Part shown: piece after piece, positions 1 to 9,459 of the stretch
Layout of the letters: every line of letters starts with the position of its first letter
Position numbering within the stretch: the stretch's first letter is position 1
Assembly: GCA_023663805.1 (NCBI GenBank)
Contig: JAMPGR010000003.1
Span: 32,800 to 96,799 of the forward strand
Direction of reading: 5' to 3'
DNA length: 64,000 nucleotides
Source of the DNA: Clostridium sp.
GTDB lineage: Bacteria > Bacteroidota > Bacteroidia > Bacteroidales > Muribaculaceae
Notes under the pieces: model-generated
Told to the model about the DNA's origin: nothing
Seen by the model: only the letters and a program-made list of their open reading frames with translations
The model's database searches: none
Made by a program: the position numbers and the translations under genes

Positions 1-2763
1 GCCATAGCCGTCCTGTCCGTCGCAAACCGGGTCATACCCTTTGTGGCGTACATACCATCCGGCCTGATTGTTGATAATCTTATTCCAGGGGTCGGTGTCC
101 TGGGTCTGCTGGAACCAGGTCTCAGCGAAGGGGAGAGTATATGCGGGACCGACAATCGCACCATTCGAGAGTGTCGCGACACCCTGTCCGGCGCCGTTGA
201 CCGGCGAGACATAGTAGGTAATGACCTGCTGCTTGTCGGAGAGCCACTTGATCGGTTCTTCGTCGACGAAGTGACAATCCTTCAGGTCGCGGCCAATCAG
301 GTGGTAGTCGACACCGTCGTCGGTCGAGACCGGTTTGAAGACGAGGTAGCGGATTTCGTCGGGGTCGACCTCGTTACCATTTGCGCCGACATTCGAGTCG
401 ACCGGAGTCCAGTCGAGGACAACCTGACGTTCGTTGATATAGGTTACGAGTACCTGTTCGATCGACTGAGGCAGGGCGTCGGAGAGGTCGACTGTGATTT
501 CGGCCGCGATACCCTCGCCGTAACTGTTGATGGCGGTAATGACATAGTGGTTCTGACCCTTGACAGCCTCGGTATCGGTCCAGGTGACGCTCTGCCCCGG
601 TTTGATACCGGTCAGCGATGCAACGGGCTGGTCCGAGAGATTCCGGAGAATCCGGATTGTCATGTCGTCAGAGAGTTTGTTGCCGGCAGCGTCGACAGAC
701 GGAGCCTTGAAGGTCAGCACGAGGCTTTCGGAGTCGATCTTCGAGCCGTTCAGGAAAGTAACCCTGTCGGGGATTCGGGAGTCTCCGGCCTCTTCGATCT
801 GGATATCGTCTATACTCAGGTGTTCCATTGTCTCCGAGATATGGTGGAATCCGATGAAGCGGTCCCCCTGATGGGGAGCGAAGAGAACGGAGGTCTCGAT
901 TCCCGGAGAGTCGAGCGAAGTCGTGACCTTCTCGACATCCTGGATCGTACGGTCCAGGCCGCCGACGGTCGGCTCCGCGCCGATGTTGACCTCGAAATGG
1001 TTGCCGTAGCCGTAGTAGCCGTAATATTTATAGGTCAGACGGTAGAGTTTCGTCGGATCGAATTTGAACGGGGGCGTAATCAGCCAGTCATCGGCCGGAG
1101 TGTCGGGCCAGCCGTAGTAGAACGCACATGCGTAGGTCTCGTCGTAGACCCAGATCGGTGTTCCCCATGAGTCGGGGTCGCCGTTTTCGTCGGCGTCAAT
1201 AACTATGAAACTATTAAAAGATGTGGCTGTGTCGAATGTCTCCTTATATGGAAGTTCAAGGTCGGTTCCGAGCATGGCGCCGTTAGAGGTTGTCGTCTGG
1301 CCGAGTTCACCCGGACGGTCGATGTTGTAGGGAATGACCGCATAGAATACGCGGGTGAATTCCCGGTCGACGTTATCGGTGAACGTTGTTTCGTTGAGCG
1401 ATCGTTTGACAACCGTTTCGTCGGGGTAGCGGACAACGCGGTATCGGATTTTCGACGGATCGTAGGCCGATCCGTTCTCTCCGGTCGTCGGAGCCTCCCA
1501 TGTGACAGTCGCTTTTGTAAAGTCTGTCTCGTCGCGTTCGAGGCGCACCTTGGCGACCTTCGCGGGGAGATCCGGACCGATAAATTCGGTCGTGCTGATA
1601 CGGTTCCCCTTGTAGCCGTTATATTCGGGTTCGGCGGCGACGATGTGGCTTCCGGCCGGGAGTCCGGCCAGGTGGTAGGTGAACCGTTCTCCGGGGTTCG
1701 CTTCGGCAGTCTCGACGAGTTCGTTATCGAGCCATATCCGGAGTGTGACCTTACCGGTGATTGCGGTCTGGGTTGCCGTGATGGTCGGTACGGTTAACGA
1801 GATAGTCGCGTCAGTCGACTCGAAACTGTCGGGAGTCAGGGCGAGGTCGGCGATGTCGGCCGGCGACAGGGGGTAGGGGTTGACGATACTCGAGGCGGTG
1901 AAGCGCTGGTCGCGCGGGAACACCATTGTCAGTTCCGACTCGGCGGTTGCCGGATCGATGGCGATAACGCCGAAGATCGAATTCTGGTTGTAACGGAAGT
2001 CATCCTCAGAACCGAAAGCCATTGCCGACCAGTAAATCCGGTTGTCGCGGAAGTCGCAGGTCGCCGACTGTTTCAGGCCGTCGGAGGGGTAGAAGCCGGT
2101 GTGGCCAACGACGGTCGCCTCGCCGGTGTGTGTGATGGTGTATAGATTTCCGTCGAGACCGATTCCGTAGAGTTGTCCCTCGGAGTTGGATGTCAGCGCG
2201 GCCATAGCCGGGATCCGGCCGAGGCGTGTCAGTTTTCCGGTCGCGGGGTCGACGGTGCAGAGCCGCGACTCCTCCTGGCTGTTGTAGCGGCGGGCGGCGG
2301 CGTAGATAATACCCTCGATCGGGTCGTAGGCCAGGTCGGAGGGGATCAGATATGCATCGCTCTCGGTGTAGTTCTCGTCGTAGCGGTAGTAACTGAACGA
2401 ATTGCTCGCGGTAATTTTCCAGTCGGTCGGGTCGACGACGTGGAAATCGAGCGAATAGCGCATCCAGGTGTTGCCGACCGGAACGCCGTAGCAGTAGTAC
2501 TTTCCGTCGGCGAGAGTGCCGGCGTCGAGCGCCCATGTCAGCGACGGCCCGTTGGCCGATGCGGGAGTGATTCCTTCCGAGTTGTCGGGGCGATAGGTGT
2601 AGAAGCCGTAGCGTTCGTCGGCCGGCTCTACATCTCGCCACTCGTCGCTAGCAATCATGAATCCGTAGATCAGCGGCGCACCGAGGTCGGCAGCCGATAC
2701 CGTTGCGGAGTTCATCATCGCTCCGAGGCAGAGCCCGGTCAGGATGGTGACAGGTGTTTTCAT
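1..2763 (-). CDS. Secreted multidomain surface protein, C-terminus beyond window
   Basis: A continuous frame starts at ATG 2763 and runs 921 codons leftward off the window edge, so the C-terminus is not visible. The N-terminus (MKTPVTILTGLCLGAMMNS...) reads as a signal peptide with cleavage near residue 23. The first ~270 residues suggest a repeat-rich propeller-like region. They are followed by fibronectin type III-like stretches and adhesin (choice-of-anchor J-like) blocks such as the one beginning LPYKETFDTA. The start is supported by a canonical promoter about 50 bases upstream. It resembles the divergent neighbour at 3044 in domain make-up, so it may also be a type IX cargo, but the sorting domain would lie outside the window. 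No precise function can be given. Confidence 0.85.
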   Translation of the reverse strand, partial: MKTPVTILTGLCLGAMMNSATVSAADLGAPLIYGFMIASDEWRDVEPADERYGFYTYRPDNSEGITPASANGPSLTWALDAGTLADGKYYCYGVPVGNTWMRYSLDFHVVDPTDWKITASNSFSYYRYDENYTESDAYLIPSDLAYDPIEGIIYAAARRYNSQEESRLCTVDPATGKLTRLGRIPAMAALTSNSEGQLYGIGLDGNLYTITHTGEATVVGHTGFYPSDGLKQSATCDFRDNRIYWSAMAFGSEDDFRYNQNSIFGVIAIDPATAESELTMVFPRDQRFTASSIVNPYPLSPADIADLALTPDSFESTDATISLTVPTITATQTAITGKVTLRIWLDNELVETAEANPGERFTYHLAGLPAGSHIVAAEPEYNGYKGNRISTTEFIGPDLPAKVAKVRLERDETDFTKATVTWEAPTTGENGSAYDPSKIRYRVVRYPDETVVKRSLNETTFTDNVDREFTRVFYAVIPYNIDRPGELGQTTTSNGAMLGTDLELPYKETFDTATSFNSFIVIDADENGDPDSWGTPIWVYDETYACAFYYGWPDTPADDWLITPPFKFDPTKLYRLTYKYYGYYGYGNHFEVNIGAEPTVGGLDRTIQDVEKVTTSLDSPGIETSVLFAPHQGDRFIGFHHISETMEHLSIDDIQIEEAGDSRIPDRVTFLNGSKIDSESLVLTFKAPSVDAAGNKLSDDMTIRILRNLSDQPVASLTGIKPGQSVTWTDTEAVKGQNHYVITAINSYGEGIAAEITVDLSDALPQSIEQVLVTYINERQVVLDWTPVDSNVGANGNEVDPDEIRYLVFKPVSTDDGVDYHLIGRDLKDCHFVDEEPIKWLSDKQQVITYYVSPVNGAGQGVATLSNGAIVGPAYTLPFAETWFQQTQDTDPWNKIINNQAGWYVRHKGYDPVCDGQDGYG

Positions 2764-2809
2764 TTCTATAATGATATTTGTTTAGATTGATTGTTTCAGT
2801 TCGAAGTTA

Positions 2810-2840
2810 CAAAATTAGGCATTTCGCGCGATAATCCAAA
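2810..2840 (-). promoter_or_regulatory. Bacteroidetes-type promoter for the leftward surface protein gene
   Basis: On the minus strand TTTG (2840-2837) is followed after 19 bases by TAATTTTG (2817-2810), matching the Bacteroidetes primary sigma consensus TTTG/TAnnTTTG. It lies 47 bases upstream of the ATG at 2763. Confidence 0.75.
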
Positions 2841-2927
2841 ACAAAACGGCGCAAATCTGATTTGGGGCCGTTTCGTTAACCAATAATTTCGTAAAAAGGC
2901 TTAAATTCCGAAAATAAAGAGAAAAAA

Positions 2928-2960
2928 TTCGGTGTGATAATCGATAATTCCCTAATTTTG
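2928..2960 (+). promoter_or_regulatory. Probable promoter for the rightward T9SS cargo gene
   Basis: TAATTTTG at 2953-2960 matches the -7 consensus. The -33 position carries only a degenerate TTCG at 2928-2931. The distance to the ATG at 3044 leaves a leader of roughly 75 bases containing a TTATCGATAA palindrome. The 280-base gap between the two divergent genes holds this promoter and the one facing left. Confidence 0.6.
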
Positions 2961-3043
2961 CAAAATGCAAATACCGCGTCCGGCGGGATGTGTGTGTGTC
3001 TTGTTGTTGTTTTATCGATAAAATAATCTAACTCTAATCATAT

Positions 3044-6000
3044 ATGAACAAAACTCTGACAATGGCCGCGGTTGCGGCTCTGTCGTTCAGCGCTGCCATG
3101 ACGGCCTCTGCCGAATATCCGACGCGCCGCGGCGATCTGCCCCAGATCCGCCAGCAGCGGCCCCTGACCCCGTTCAAGGCTCAGAGCCGCCCTGCGGCCG
3201 CTCCGGCTGTGAAAACTCCAGCCGCCACGACTGGCCCGACTGCCTTCGCGATGCACCCGACCGAAGCCGAGTTCAACGCCTGCACCGTCATCGACCGTAA
3301 CGATGACGGCTACAAGATCGTCTACGGCGTCACGACCGATATGAATGGTCAGACCCTCGACTGGCCGATCTACTATAACAATAACCTTAAGACAGAATCT
3401 GACGCCGACGAATGGATAATCACCCCCGCGTTCGAAATGACCGAGACCGAAAACCTCTGGTCTGTCTCGATAGAGGCGCGCGCCGGCAGTAACCTCGTGA
3501 CTCCCGAGGCGTTCGAAATCTTTATCGGACAGTCGGCCGACCCGTCGCAGATGACCCAGATGATTCTCGACGAACCGGCGATCAGCAACCTCGACTTCGA
3601 GACCTTCTCCTCGACCTTCGGAATCATGACCCCGGGAAACTACCGCGTCGGAATCCATATAAAGTCGCCCCGGAGCGCCTGGCGTATGATGATGCGCGAC
3701 CTGAAGATCAGTTATACCAACATGTCGGCCAACGCCCCCCAGCCGGTCACCGCTCTGACCGCCGTGCCAGACCCCGAAGGGCTCAATTTCGCGACAGTCA
3801 CCTTCACACTCCCGACCGGAACCGTCAACGGAAAGACAATTCCCGCGAACGCCGACGTCACGGCAACAATCGTCACCCCCGCCTCGACTACAACCCTGAC
3901 CGGCCATCCCGGCCAGACACTCTCGGCTCGAGTAGCGACCGTCAGCGGCGACAACACAATCGCTGTCTACGCAACTACCGCCGACGGACAGAGTGCCGCG
4001 GCCCGCACGACCGTACGAACCTCGGTCGATATCCCCGCCGACCCGGTTCTGTCGAAGAGTGTCAGCGCAGACAATATGTCGGTCACAATCACCTGGGACC
4101 AGGTGACGACCGGAAAGAACAACGGAATCGTCATCCCGGACAATATCCTCTATAACGTCTATAAGTACTACTACGAAGAGAGCTCCGACGGAATGGTAGC
4201 CGCCGGATGGCTCCCCGTTGCCCGCGATCTTTCGGAGCGCAGTTACACCTTCACGACAACCGACCAGATCCAGGATATCCACGACTTTATCATAACCTCC
4301 AAGAACGAAAGCGGCGAGAGCGACGGCGCGTATATCAACGAGCGTCTCGGACAACTCCTGACGATGCCTGTCGCCGAAGATTTCGCCTCGATGGCTATCA
4401 AATATGGCGGATATGTCGTCGACACACCCCAGGAAGGAAGTTACGATGCGCAGTGGGGCTTCGTCAGCGCATCGACGCTGATTGAAGGACTCGACAACAT
4501 CGGCTGCATGGCCTCCATATCGAACTCGTCGTCGGCGACCAACGGCCGCATGGCGTTCCCGAAATTCGACTCATCGAAGGCTCGTGACATGGTCGTCGAC
4601 CTGACGGTCTATCTCTGTGCGGCCACAGCCCCGACGAAAGTATATCTCGCCGCACCGGGCCGCGACTTAATCGAGATCGGCCATATCGACCCGTCGTCGA
4701 AGAACGACTGGGTCAACTTCCAGTTTGCCGTTCCGTCGGAATTTGACGGGGCCGACTGGCTCTCGATTGTCCTGGAGACGCAGTTCCCGTCCTACGACTA
4801 CCTGCTGATGCTCTCCTCCTATGAGATCCACCAGCTCTATCAGCGCGACCTCTCGGTCGAAAATGTCGCGATCTCGGATGTCATGCTCGACACCACGGTA
4901 GATGTCGCAGTCCGCGTCCGTAACCGTGGCGTCAGCGACATGACGCTCCAGACTCCGAAGGCATGGATTACGCTCGGTGGCACGAAGATTGCCGATATAG
5001 AACTGACCGGCGCCGGAGCGACGCTCGCCCGCGGCGAAGATGCCCTTCTGAACGGACAGTTCGAACTGTCTAAGAGCGAACTCGTCGGCCGCAGTTTCGA
5101 ACTGAATGTCACCCTGTCGCAGAGCGACGACGAACCGGCCAACGACTCGGCGACTGTACCCTTCACCCTGCGCGCCTCCGACTCCCCCGTAGTTCTTGAA
5201 CTCATGGGCGAGCGTAACCTCTCGGGCGACGGCGTCGTTCTCGAGTGGCTCCATCCCGACGAAGTTCCGAACATCGAAGGCTTCGAGGCATATCTCCATG
5301 GCGAAATGGGTTCGAAAATCGGCGAATGGCTGAATATCGACTACGACCAGAAGAATGTCTGGACAATCGACGAGGTCCCGATGCCCGACGCCGTGACACC
5401 CAAGGCATTCCAGGTCATCAACGTCGCGGCTGTCGAGGGTGGAAATCTCGACACCCATGCAGGACAGCAGATGCTCGCCGTCTTCTCGGCGCAGTCGGCG
5501 CTCAGCGACGACTGGTTGATTTCCCCCGAAATCGACGGCTCCGGCGGCTTCTCCTTCTGGACCAACATAATCTCCCCGGAATATCCCGAGACGCTCGAGG
5601 TCTACGCCTCGGCGACCGACCGAGAGCTCGACTCGTTCGACCTCGTCCAGACGATTAACCAGACCCAATTGGGGTGGACGCTCCGGATGATCGATCTCCC
5701 CGCCGGAACCCGCTATGTCGCGCTCCACTACTGCAGCAACGACCAGTTCGGTATGTTTATCGACGACATCATGTATGTCCCGGCCGAGCGCAAGTTCGAG
5801 ATCCTCGGCTTCAACCTCTACCGTAACGGTTCGGTTATCGCCAGCCGACTGACAACGACGACTTACGAAGACCGAGACCCCGGCTTCGAAACGAACGTCT
5901 ACAACGTCAGCGTCATCGCCTCGCGTCTCGGAGCCGCAGAGCGCGAATATGCCCTGTCGGAACCTTTCTCGCTGACATCGACTTCGATCGAAAGTGTAGG

Positions 6001-6211
6001 AGGGGAAAATCGGGGAACAGTAGTCGCTTCGACGGGCGAAATCCTGCTGAGCGGCTTCTCGGCCGGTGACCGTGTTGCCGTCTACGCTACCGACGGGCGC
6101 CTCGTCCGTTCGACGACCCTGACGGGCTCCGAGACAACCGCGCTGAGCCTCCCGGCCGGCCTCTATATGGTCGATGCCGCCGGCGAGACCCACGCACTCC
6201 TTGTTAAGTAA
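3044..6211 (+). CDS. Large secreted protein with type IX (Por) C-terminal sorting domain
   Basis: A 1055-residue protein with a signal peptide (MNKTLTMAAVAALSFSAAMTASA). It contains adhesin/choice-of-anchor J-like blocks (around residues 80-230, 440-600 and 800-930) alternating with fibronectin type III-like modules. The last ~70 residues are a hydrophobic beta-rich module with VYATDGRLVRS and LPAGLYMV, the typical pattern of the T9SS type A sorting domain, which directs export across the outer membrane and surface attachment. PorQ and PorE-like genes elsewhere in the window support a working T9SS. It is a divergent relative of the gene ending at 2763. Its ligand or substrate is unknown; no catalytic motif was recognised. 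The sorting-domain call is by pattern, without an alignment. Confidence 0.85.
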   Translation: MNKTLTMAAVAALSFSAAMTASAEYPTRRGDLPQIRQQRPLTPFKAQSRPAAAPAVKTPAATTGPTAFAMHPTEAEFNACTVIDRNDDGYKIVYGVTTDMNGQTLDWPIYYNNNLKTESDADEWIITPAFEMTETENLWSVSIEARAGSNLVTPEAFEIFIGQSADPSQMTQMILDEPAISNLDFETFSSTFGIMTPGNYRVGIHIKSPRSAWRMMMRDLKISYTNMSANAPQPVTALTAVPDPEGLNFATVTFTLPTGTVNGKTIPANADVTATIVTPASTTTLTGHPGQTLSARVATVSGDNTIAVYATTADGQSAAARTTVRTSVDIPADPVLSKSVSADNMSVTITWDQVTTGKNNGIVIPDNILYNVYKYYYEESSDGMVAAGWLPVARDLSERSYTFTTTDQIQDIHDFIITSKNESGESDGAYINERLGQLLTMPVAEDFASMAIKYGGYVVDTPQEGSYDAQWGFVSASTLIEGLDNIGCMASISNSSSATNGRMAFPKFDSSKARDMVVDLTVYLCAATAPTKVYLAAPGRDLIEIGHIDPSSKNDWVNFQFAVPSEFDGADWLSIVLETQFPSYDYLLMLSSYEIHQLYQRDLSVENVAISDVMLDTTVDVAVRVRNRGVSDMTLQTPKAWITLGGTKIADIELTGAGATLARGEDALLNGQFELSKSELVGRSFELNVTLSQSDDEPANDSATVPFTLRASDSPVVLELMGERNLSGDGVVLEWLHPDEVPNIEGFEAYLHGEMGSKIGEWLNIDYDQKNVWTIDEVPMPDAVTPKAFQVINVAAVEGGNLDTHAGQQMLAVFSAQSALSDDWLISPEIDGSGGFSFWTNIISPEYPETLEVYASATDRELDSFDLVQTINQTQLGWTLRMIDLPAGTRYVALHYCSNDQFGMFIDDIMYVPAERKFEILGFNLYRNGSVIASRLTTTTYEDRDPGFETNVYNVSVIASRLGAAEREYALSEPFSLTSTSIESVGGENRGTVVASTGEILLSGFSAGDRVAVYATDGRLVRSTTLTGSETTALSLPAGLYMVDAAGETHALLVK

Positions 6212-6234
6212 ACAAATCCACAACCAAATATCAC

Positions 6235-6267
6235 GAAGCGGCCGCAGAACCCCTCTGCGGCCGCTTC
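6235..6267 (+). terminator. Strong hairpin after the T9SS cargo gene
   Basis: A perfect 14-bp stem (GAAGCGGCCGCAGA and its complement) closes a 5-base loop 24 bases after the stop codon. No T-run follows immediately, so it may act as a 3' stabilising hairpin as well as a terminator. Confidence 0.7.
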
Positions 6268-6365
6268 ATTTAGTTGCGGGGCGGGCGAAATTTTTTTTGA
6301 GAATATGTTAGCTCATATAGACGCAGAATATTCGCCATATATAGTTTTTATACAGTAATTTATCG

Positions 6366-6480
6366 TAGGGACGCGGCCTGCCGCGTCCGCCCAGGCGTGG
6401 AGCAAAAACAGCGAGGTTCCTGCGACATTCGAGGCGGACGACCCACTACCGCTACCCTACGGACTCCCCTGGGCCGAGAC
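6366..6480. repeat. Likely dispersed intergenic repeat with inverted repeat
   Basis: The 516-base gap before gyrA has no convincing gene. It includes GTAGGGACGCGGC-CT-GCCGCGTCC (a 9-bp inverted repeat, 6369-6388) followed by ~90 GC-rich bases unlike the AT-rich flanks. This style of sequence is often multicopy between genes in gut Bacteroidales, but I see only one copy in this window. Calling it a repeat is therefore inference. Confidence 0.35.
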
Positions 6481-6638
6481 AACCGGCCCATCGACCAGTC
6501 TGCGCAAATACTCCGGCAAAGAGTTCTACACGACTTTCGGCCTTGGTGATCTCCGAAAATAGATTGTTGATATCGGATTTCTACATCGCGGGGGGCGAAA
6601 TTTTTCGGGGAACGGAACGTTGTTTCGTCTATTTTTTG

Positions 6639-6646
6639 TATCTTTG
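6639..6646 (+). promoter_or_regulatory. Putative -7 box for gyrA
   Basis: TATCTTTG fits TAnnTTTG. The upstream -33 element is poor (GTTG at 6619-6622). It implies a gyrA leader of about 75 bases. Confidence 0.5.
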
Positions 6647-6727
6647 CTTGTTGAAATCCGGGCAACGCCTGAGTTCTAACCAAAATCGAATCTTAAGTAA
6701 CAGATAAAGAAATAATTGACTGAAGAA

Positions 6728-9388
6728 ATGCAGGAAGACGAAACGACTACCCCCGTCGCCGACGGCGGTGACCGCATCAGAAAAATAGATATCGGCTCAG
6801 AAATGAAGTCGGCCTACATCGACTATTCGATGTCGGTTATTGTCTCTCGCGCGCTCCCCGATGTGCGCGACGGACTGAAGCCGGTTCACCGCCGCGTGCT
6901 CTACGGCATGAACGAGATGGGCAACACATCGAATCATCCCTATAAAAAGTCGGCTAACTGTGTCGGCGAAGTCATGGGTAAGTACCACCCCCACGGCGAC
7001 TCCTCGATTTACGGAACCGTTGCCCGTCTGGCCCAGGACTGGAACATGCGCTATACGCTCGTCGACGGTAACGGTAACTTCGGATCGATCGACGGCGACT
7101 CCCCCGCTGCGATGCGTTACACCGAGGTGCGCCTCCGCCGCATTGGCGAGGAGATGCTCGCCAACATCGACGAGGATACCGTCGATTTCCAGCCTAACTA
7201 CGACGCCTCGCGCAAGGAACCGACTGTCCTGCCGACCCGTTTCCCGAACCTGCTGGTCAACGGTGCATCAGGTATCGCCGTCGGTATGGCGACCAATATG
7301 GCGCCCCACAACATGACCGAGGCGATCGACGCCTCAATCGCCCTGATTGACAACCCCGACATGACGATTCCCGAACTGATGGAGATTATCCCGGCTCCCG
7401 ACTTCCCGACCGGTGGCATCATCTACGGCTATGCCGGCGTCCGCGACGCCTTCGAGACAGGACGCGGCCGGATTATAATCCGCGCCAAAACAGAGATCGA
7501 GGTCGAGGACAGCCACGAAAACATCGTCGTTACCGAGATTCCCTACGCCGTCAACCGACGCGAACTGATTGACCAGATAAAGAACCTCGTCAACGAGAAG
7601 AAGATTGACGGAATCGCCAACGTAAACGACGAGAGCGACTACGAGGGCATGCGAATCGTCATCCACCTCAAGAGCGACACGAACTCACAGGTCACCCTGA
7701 ACAAACTCTTCAAACTCAGCCAGCTCCAGGCGTCGTTCAGCGTCAACAACGTCGCGCTCGTCGACGGACGCCCCCGGACGCTGAATCTGAAGGATATCCT
7801 GACGGCCTTTATTCAGCACCGCCACGAGGTTGTCGTACGCCGGACGCAGTTCCGCCTCGGAAAGGCTCGCGAACGCGCTCATATTCTCGAGGGTCTAATC
7901 CTCGCCTCGCAGAATATCGACGAGGTCGTACGGATCATCCGCTCCTCCTCCTCGACCGAGGATGCCCGCAACCGCCTCTCCGAGCGGTTCGGTCTCAGCG
8001 AGGCCCAGACAACGGCGATCGTCGAGATGCGCCTGCGCCAGTTGACCGGACTCGAACAGGACAAACTGAACGGCGAATACAAAGAGGTCATGGATCGTAT
8101 CGCCGAATATGAACTGATCCTCTCCGACGACAATGTCTGCCGCGAACTGATCAAGAACGAACTGATTGAAGTCCGCGAGAAATACGGCGACAAACGAAAG
8201 ACACGTATCGTTAAGCAGGCAACCGAATTCCGCGCCGAAGATGAATATGCCGATGACGATATGGTCATCACAATCTCGCATATGGGCTACATAAAGCGTA
8301 CGCCCCTGAAAGATTTCCGTGCCCAGAATCGCGGCGGAATCGGTTCGCGCGGCAGTGTCACCCGTAGCGAAGATTTCATCGAACATATATATATGGCGTC
8401 GATGCACAGTTCGATGCTCTTCTTCACCCAGCGCGGCCGCTGCTACTGGATGAAGGTCTACGAACTCCCCGAAGGAACGCGCCAGACAAAGGGTCGCGCA
8501 ATCCAGAACCTACTCAATATCGAGCCGGGAGACAGCGTCAAAGCCTTCATCAGCGTCAAGGGTCTCGAAGACAAGGAATTCGTCACGACCCACAACCTTG
8601 TCTTCTCGACGCGCAACGGCGTGATCAAAAAAACTTCGCTCGAGGCATACTCCCGTCCGCGCGCGAAGGGTGTCAACGCGATTGTCATACGCGAAGATGA
8701 CAGCCTGATCAATGTCGAACTGACCGACGGCAACTCCGAGATCATCCTCGCCTCGCGCCAGGGTCGCGCAATTCGCTTCCACGAGAATAAGGTCCGCGAG
8801 ATGGGACGCGTCTCGACCGGCGTCCGCGGCATGCGCCTCGAGGGTGACGACTATGTCGTCGGTATGGTCTGCATGTCGGAGGAATCGGCCAACACCCTGA
8901 TGGTCATCACCGAAAACGGCTATGGGAAGCGTTCGGCTCTGGCCGGATACCGCGTGACGAACCGCGGCGGAAAGGGTGTCTGCACCCTGAAGGTGACCGA
9001 AAAGACCGGACTCGTCGTCGGCATCGCTAGCGTCAACGATAGCAACGACCTGATGATCATCAACAAGAGCGGCATCACACTCCGCGTTAACGTCTCGGCG
9101 TTCCGCGTCATGGGCCGTTATGCCCAGGGACTCCGCCTGATTAATCTCGAGAAACGAAACGACTCGATTGCCTCGTTCTGCTCCGTAGACTCCGACCCCG
9201 AGGAGGAGGTCGATAACAGCGCGATCGACGCCGAGGCCCAGCATGCCGCCGACATAATCGACGAGGCTCTCGAGACCGAAGAGGAGATTGAGGAAGAGAT
9301 CGAAGAGGATGTCGAGGCGGATGTCGAGGAAACCGACGACATCACAGACGAAGACAACGAAGACACCCAGATGACCCTCGATCTCTGA
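6728..9388 (+). CDS. gyrA: DNA gyrase subunit A
   Basis: The breakage-reunion subunit of gyrase, which introduces negative supercoils into DNA together with GyrB. Starting at ATG 6728 it has 886 residues; a TTG four codons earlier (6716) is in frame but less likely. The N-terminal block ([23 protein letters not shown]) is diagnostic. Catalytic Tyr131 lies in [10 protein letters not shown]. The quinolone pocket reads [11 protein letters not shown], so the place of E. coli Asp87 is a Gly. The C-terminal beta-pinwheel carries a degenerate GyrA box, QNRGGIG, near residue 534. The protein ends in a strongly acidic tail of about 50 residues. The next gene follows after 71 bases with no terminator. 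ParC is the only close alternative; the GyrA-box-like motif favours GyrA. Confidence 0.95.
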   Translation: MQEDETTTPVADGGDRIRKIDIGSEMKSAYIDYSMSVIVSRALPDVRDGLKPVHRRVLYGMNEMGNTSNHPYKKSANCVGEVMGKYHPHGDSSIYGTVARLAQDWNMRYTLVDGNGNFGSIDGDSPAAMRYTEVRLRRIGEEMLANIDEDTVDFQPNYDASRKEPTVLPTRFPNLLVNGASGIAVGMATNMAPHNMTEAIDASIALIDNPDMTIPELMEIIPAPDFPTGGIIYGYAGVRDAFETGRGRIIIRAKTEIEVEDSHENIVVTEIPYAVNRRELIDQIKNLVNEKKIDGIANVNDESDYEGMRIVIHLKSDTNSQVTLNKLFKLSQLQASFSVNNVALVDGRPRTLNLKDILTAFIQHRHEVVVRRTQFRLGKARERAHILEGLILASQNIDEVVRIIRSSSSTEDARNRLSERFGLSEAQTTAIVEMRLRQLTGLEQDKLNGEYKEVMDRIAEYELILSDDNVCRELIKNELIEVREKYGDKRKTRIVKQATEFRAEDEYADDDMVITISHMGYIKRTPLKDFRAQNRGGIGSRGSVTRSEDFIEHIYMASMHSSMLFFTQRGRCYWMKVYELPEGTRQTKGRAIQNLLNIEPGDSVKAFISVKGLEDKEFVTTHNLVFSTRNGVIKKTSLEAYSRPRAKGVNAIVIREDDSLINVELTDGNSEIILASRQGRAIRFHENKVREMGRVSTGVRGMRLEGDDYVVGMVCMSEESANTLMVITENGYGKRSALAGYRVTNRGGKGVCTLKVTEKTGLVVGIASVNDSNDLMIINKSGITLRVNVSAFRVMGRYAQGLRLINLEKRNDSIASFCSVDSDPEEEVDNSAIDAEAQHAADIIDEALETEEEIEEEIEEDVEADVEETDDITDEDNEDTQMTLDL

Positions 9389-9459
9389 GCCACGCCCAAA
9401 GAAACAAACAAATACCAAAATAAACCAAAACAAACAAACCCATTTTAACTGTCCTCTTT

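Noticed and set aside
43..1170. Plus-strand frame at the left edge
   Set aside because: Shadow of the leftward surface protein, which has a signal peptide and promoter.
3038..4354. Long antisense open frame opposite the T9SS cargo gene
   Set aside because: It exists because of high GC and codon bias; the translated protein has no fold-like pattern and the plus-strand gene has promoter, signal peptide and domains.
4667..6223. Another long antisense frame
   Set aside because: Same reason; a shadow of the cargo gene.
6360..6683. Minus-strand 107-codon frame in the gyrA upstream gap
   Set aside because: Low-complexity, rich in Arg/Pro, no ribosome site and it lies in the repeat-like block.
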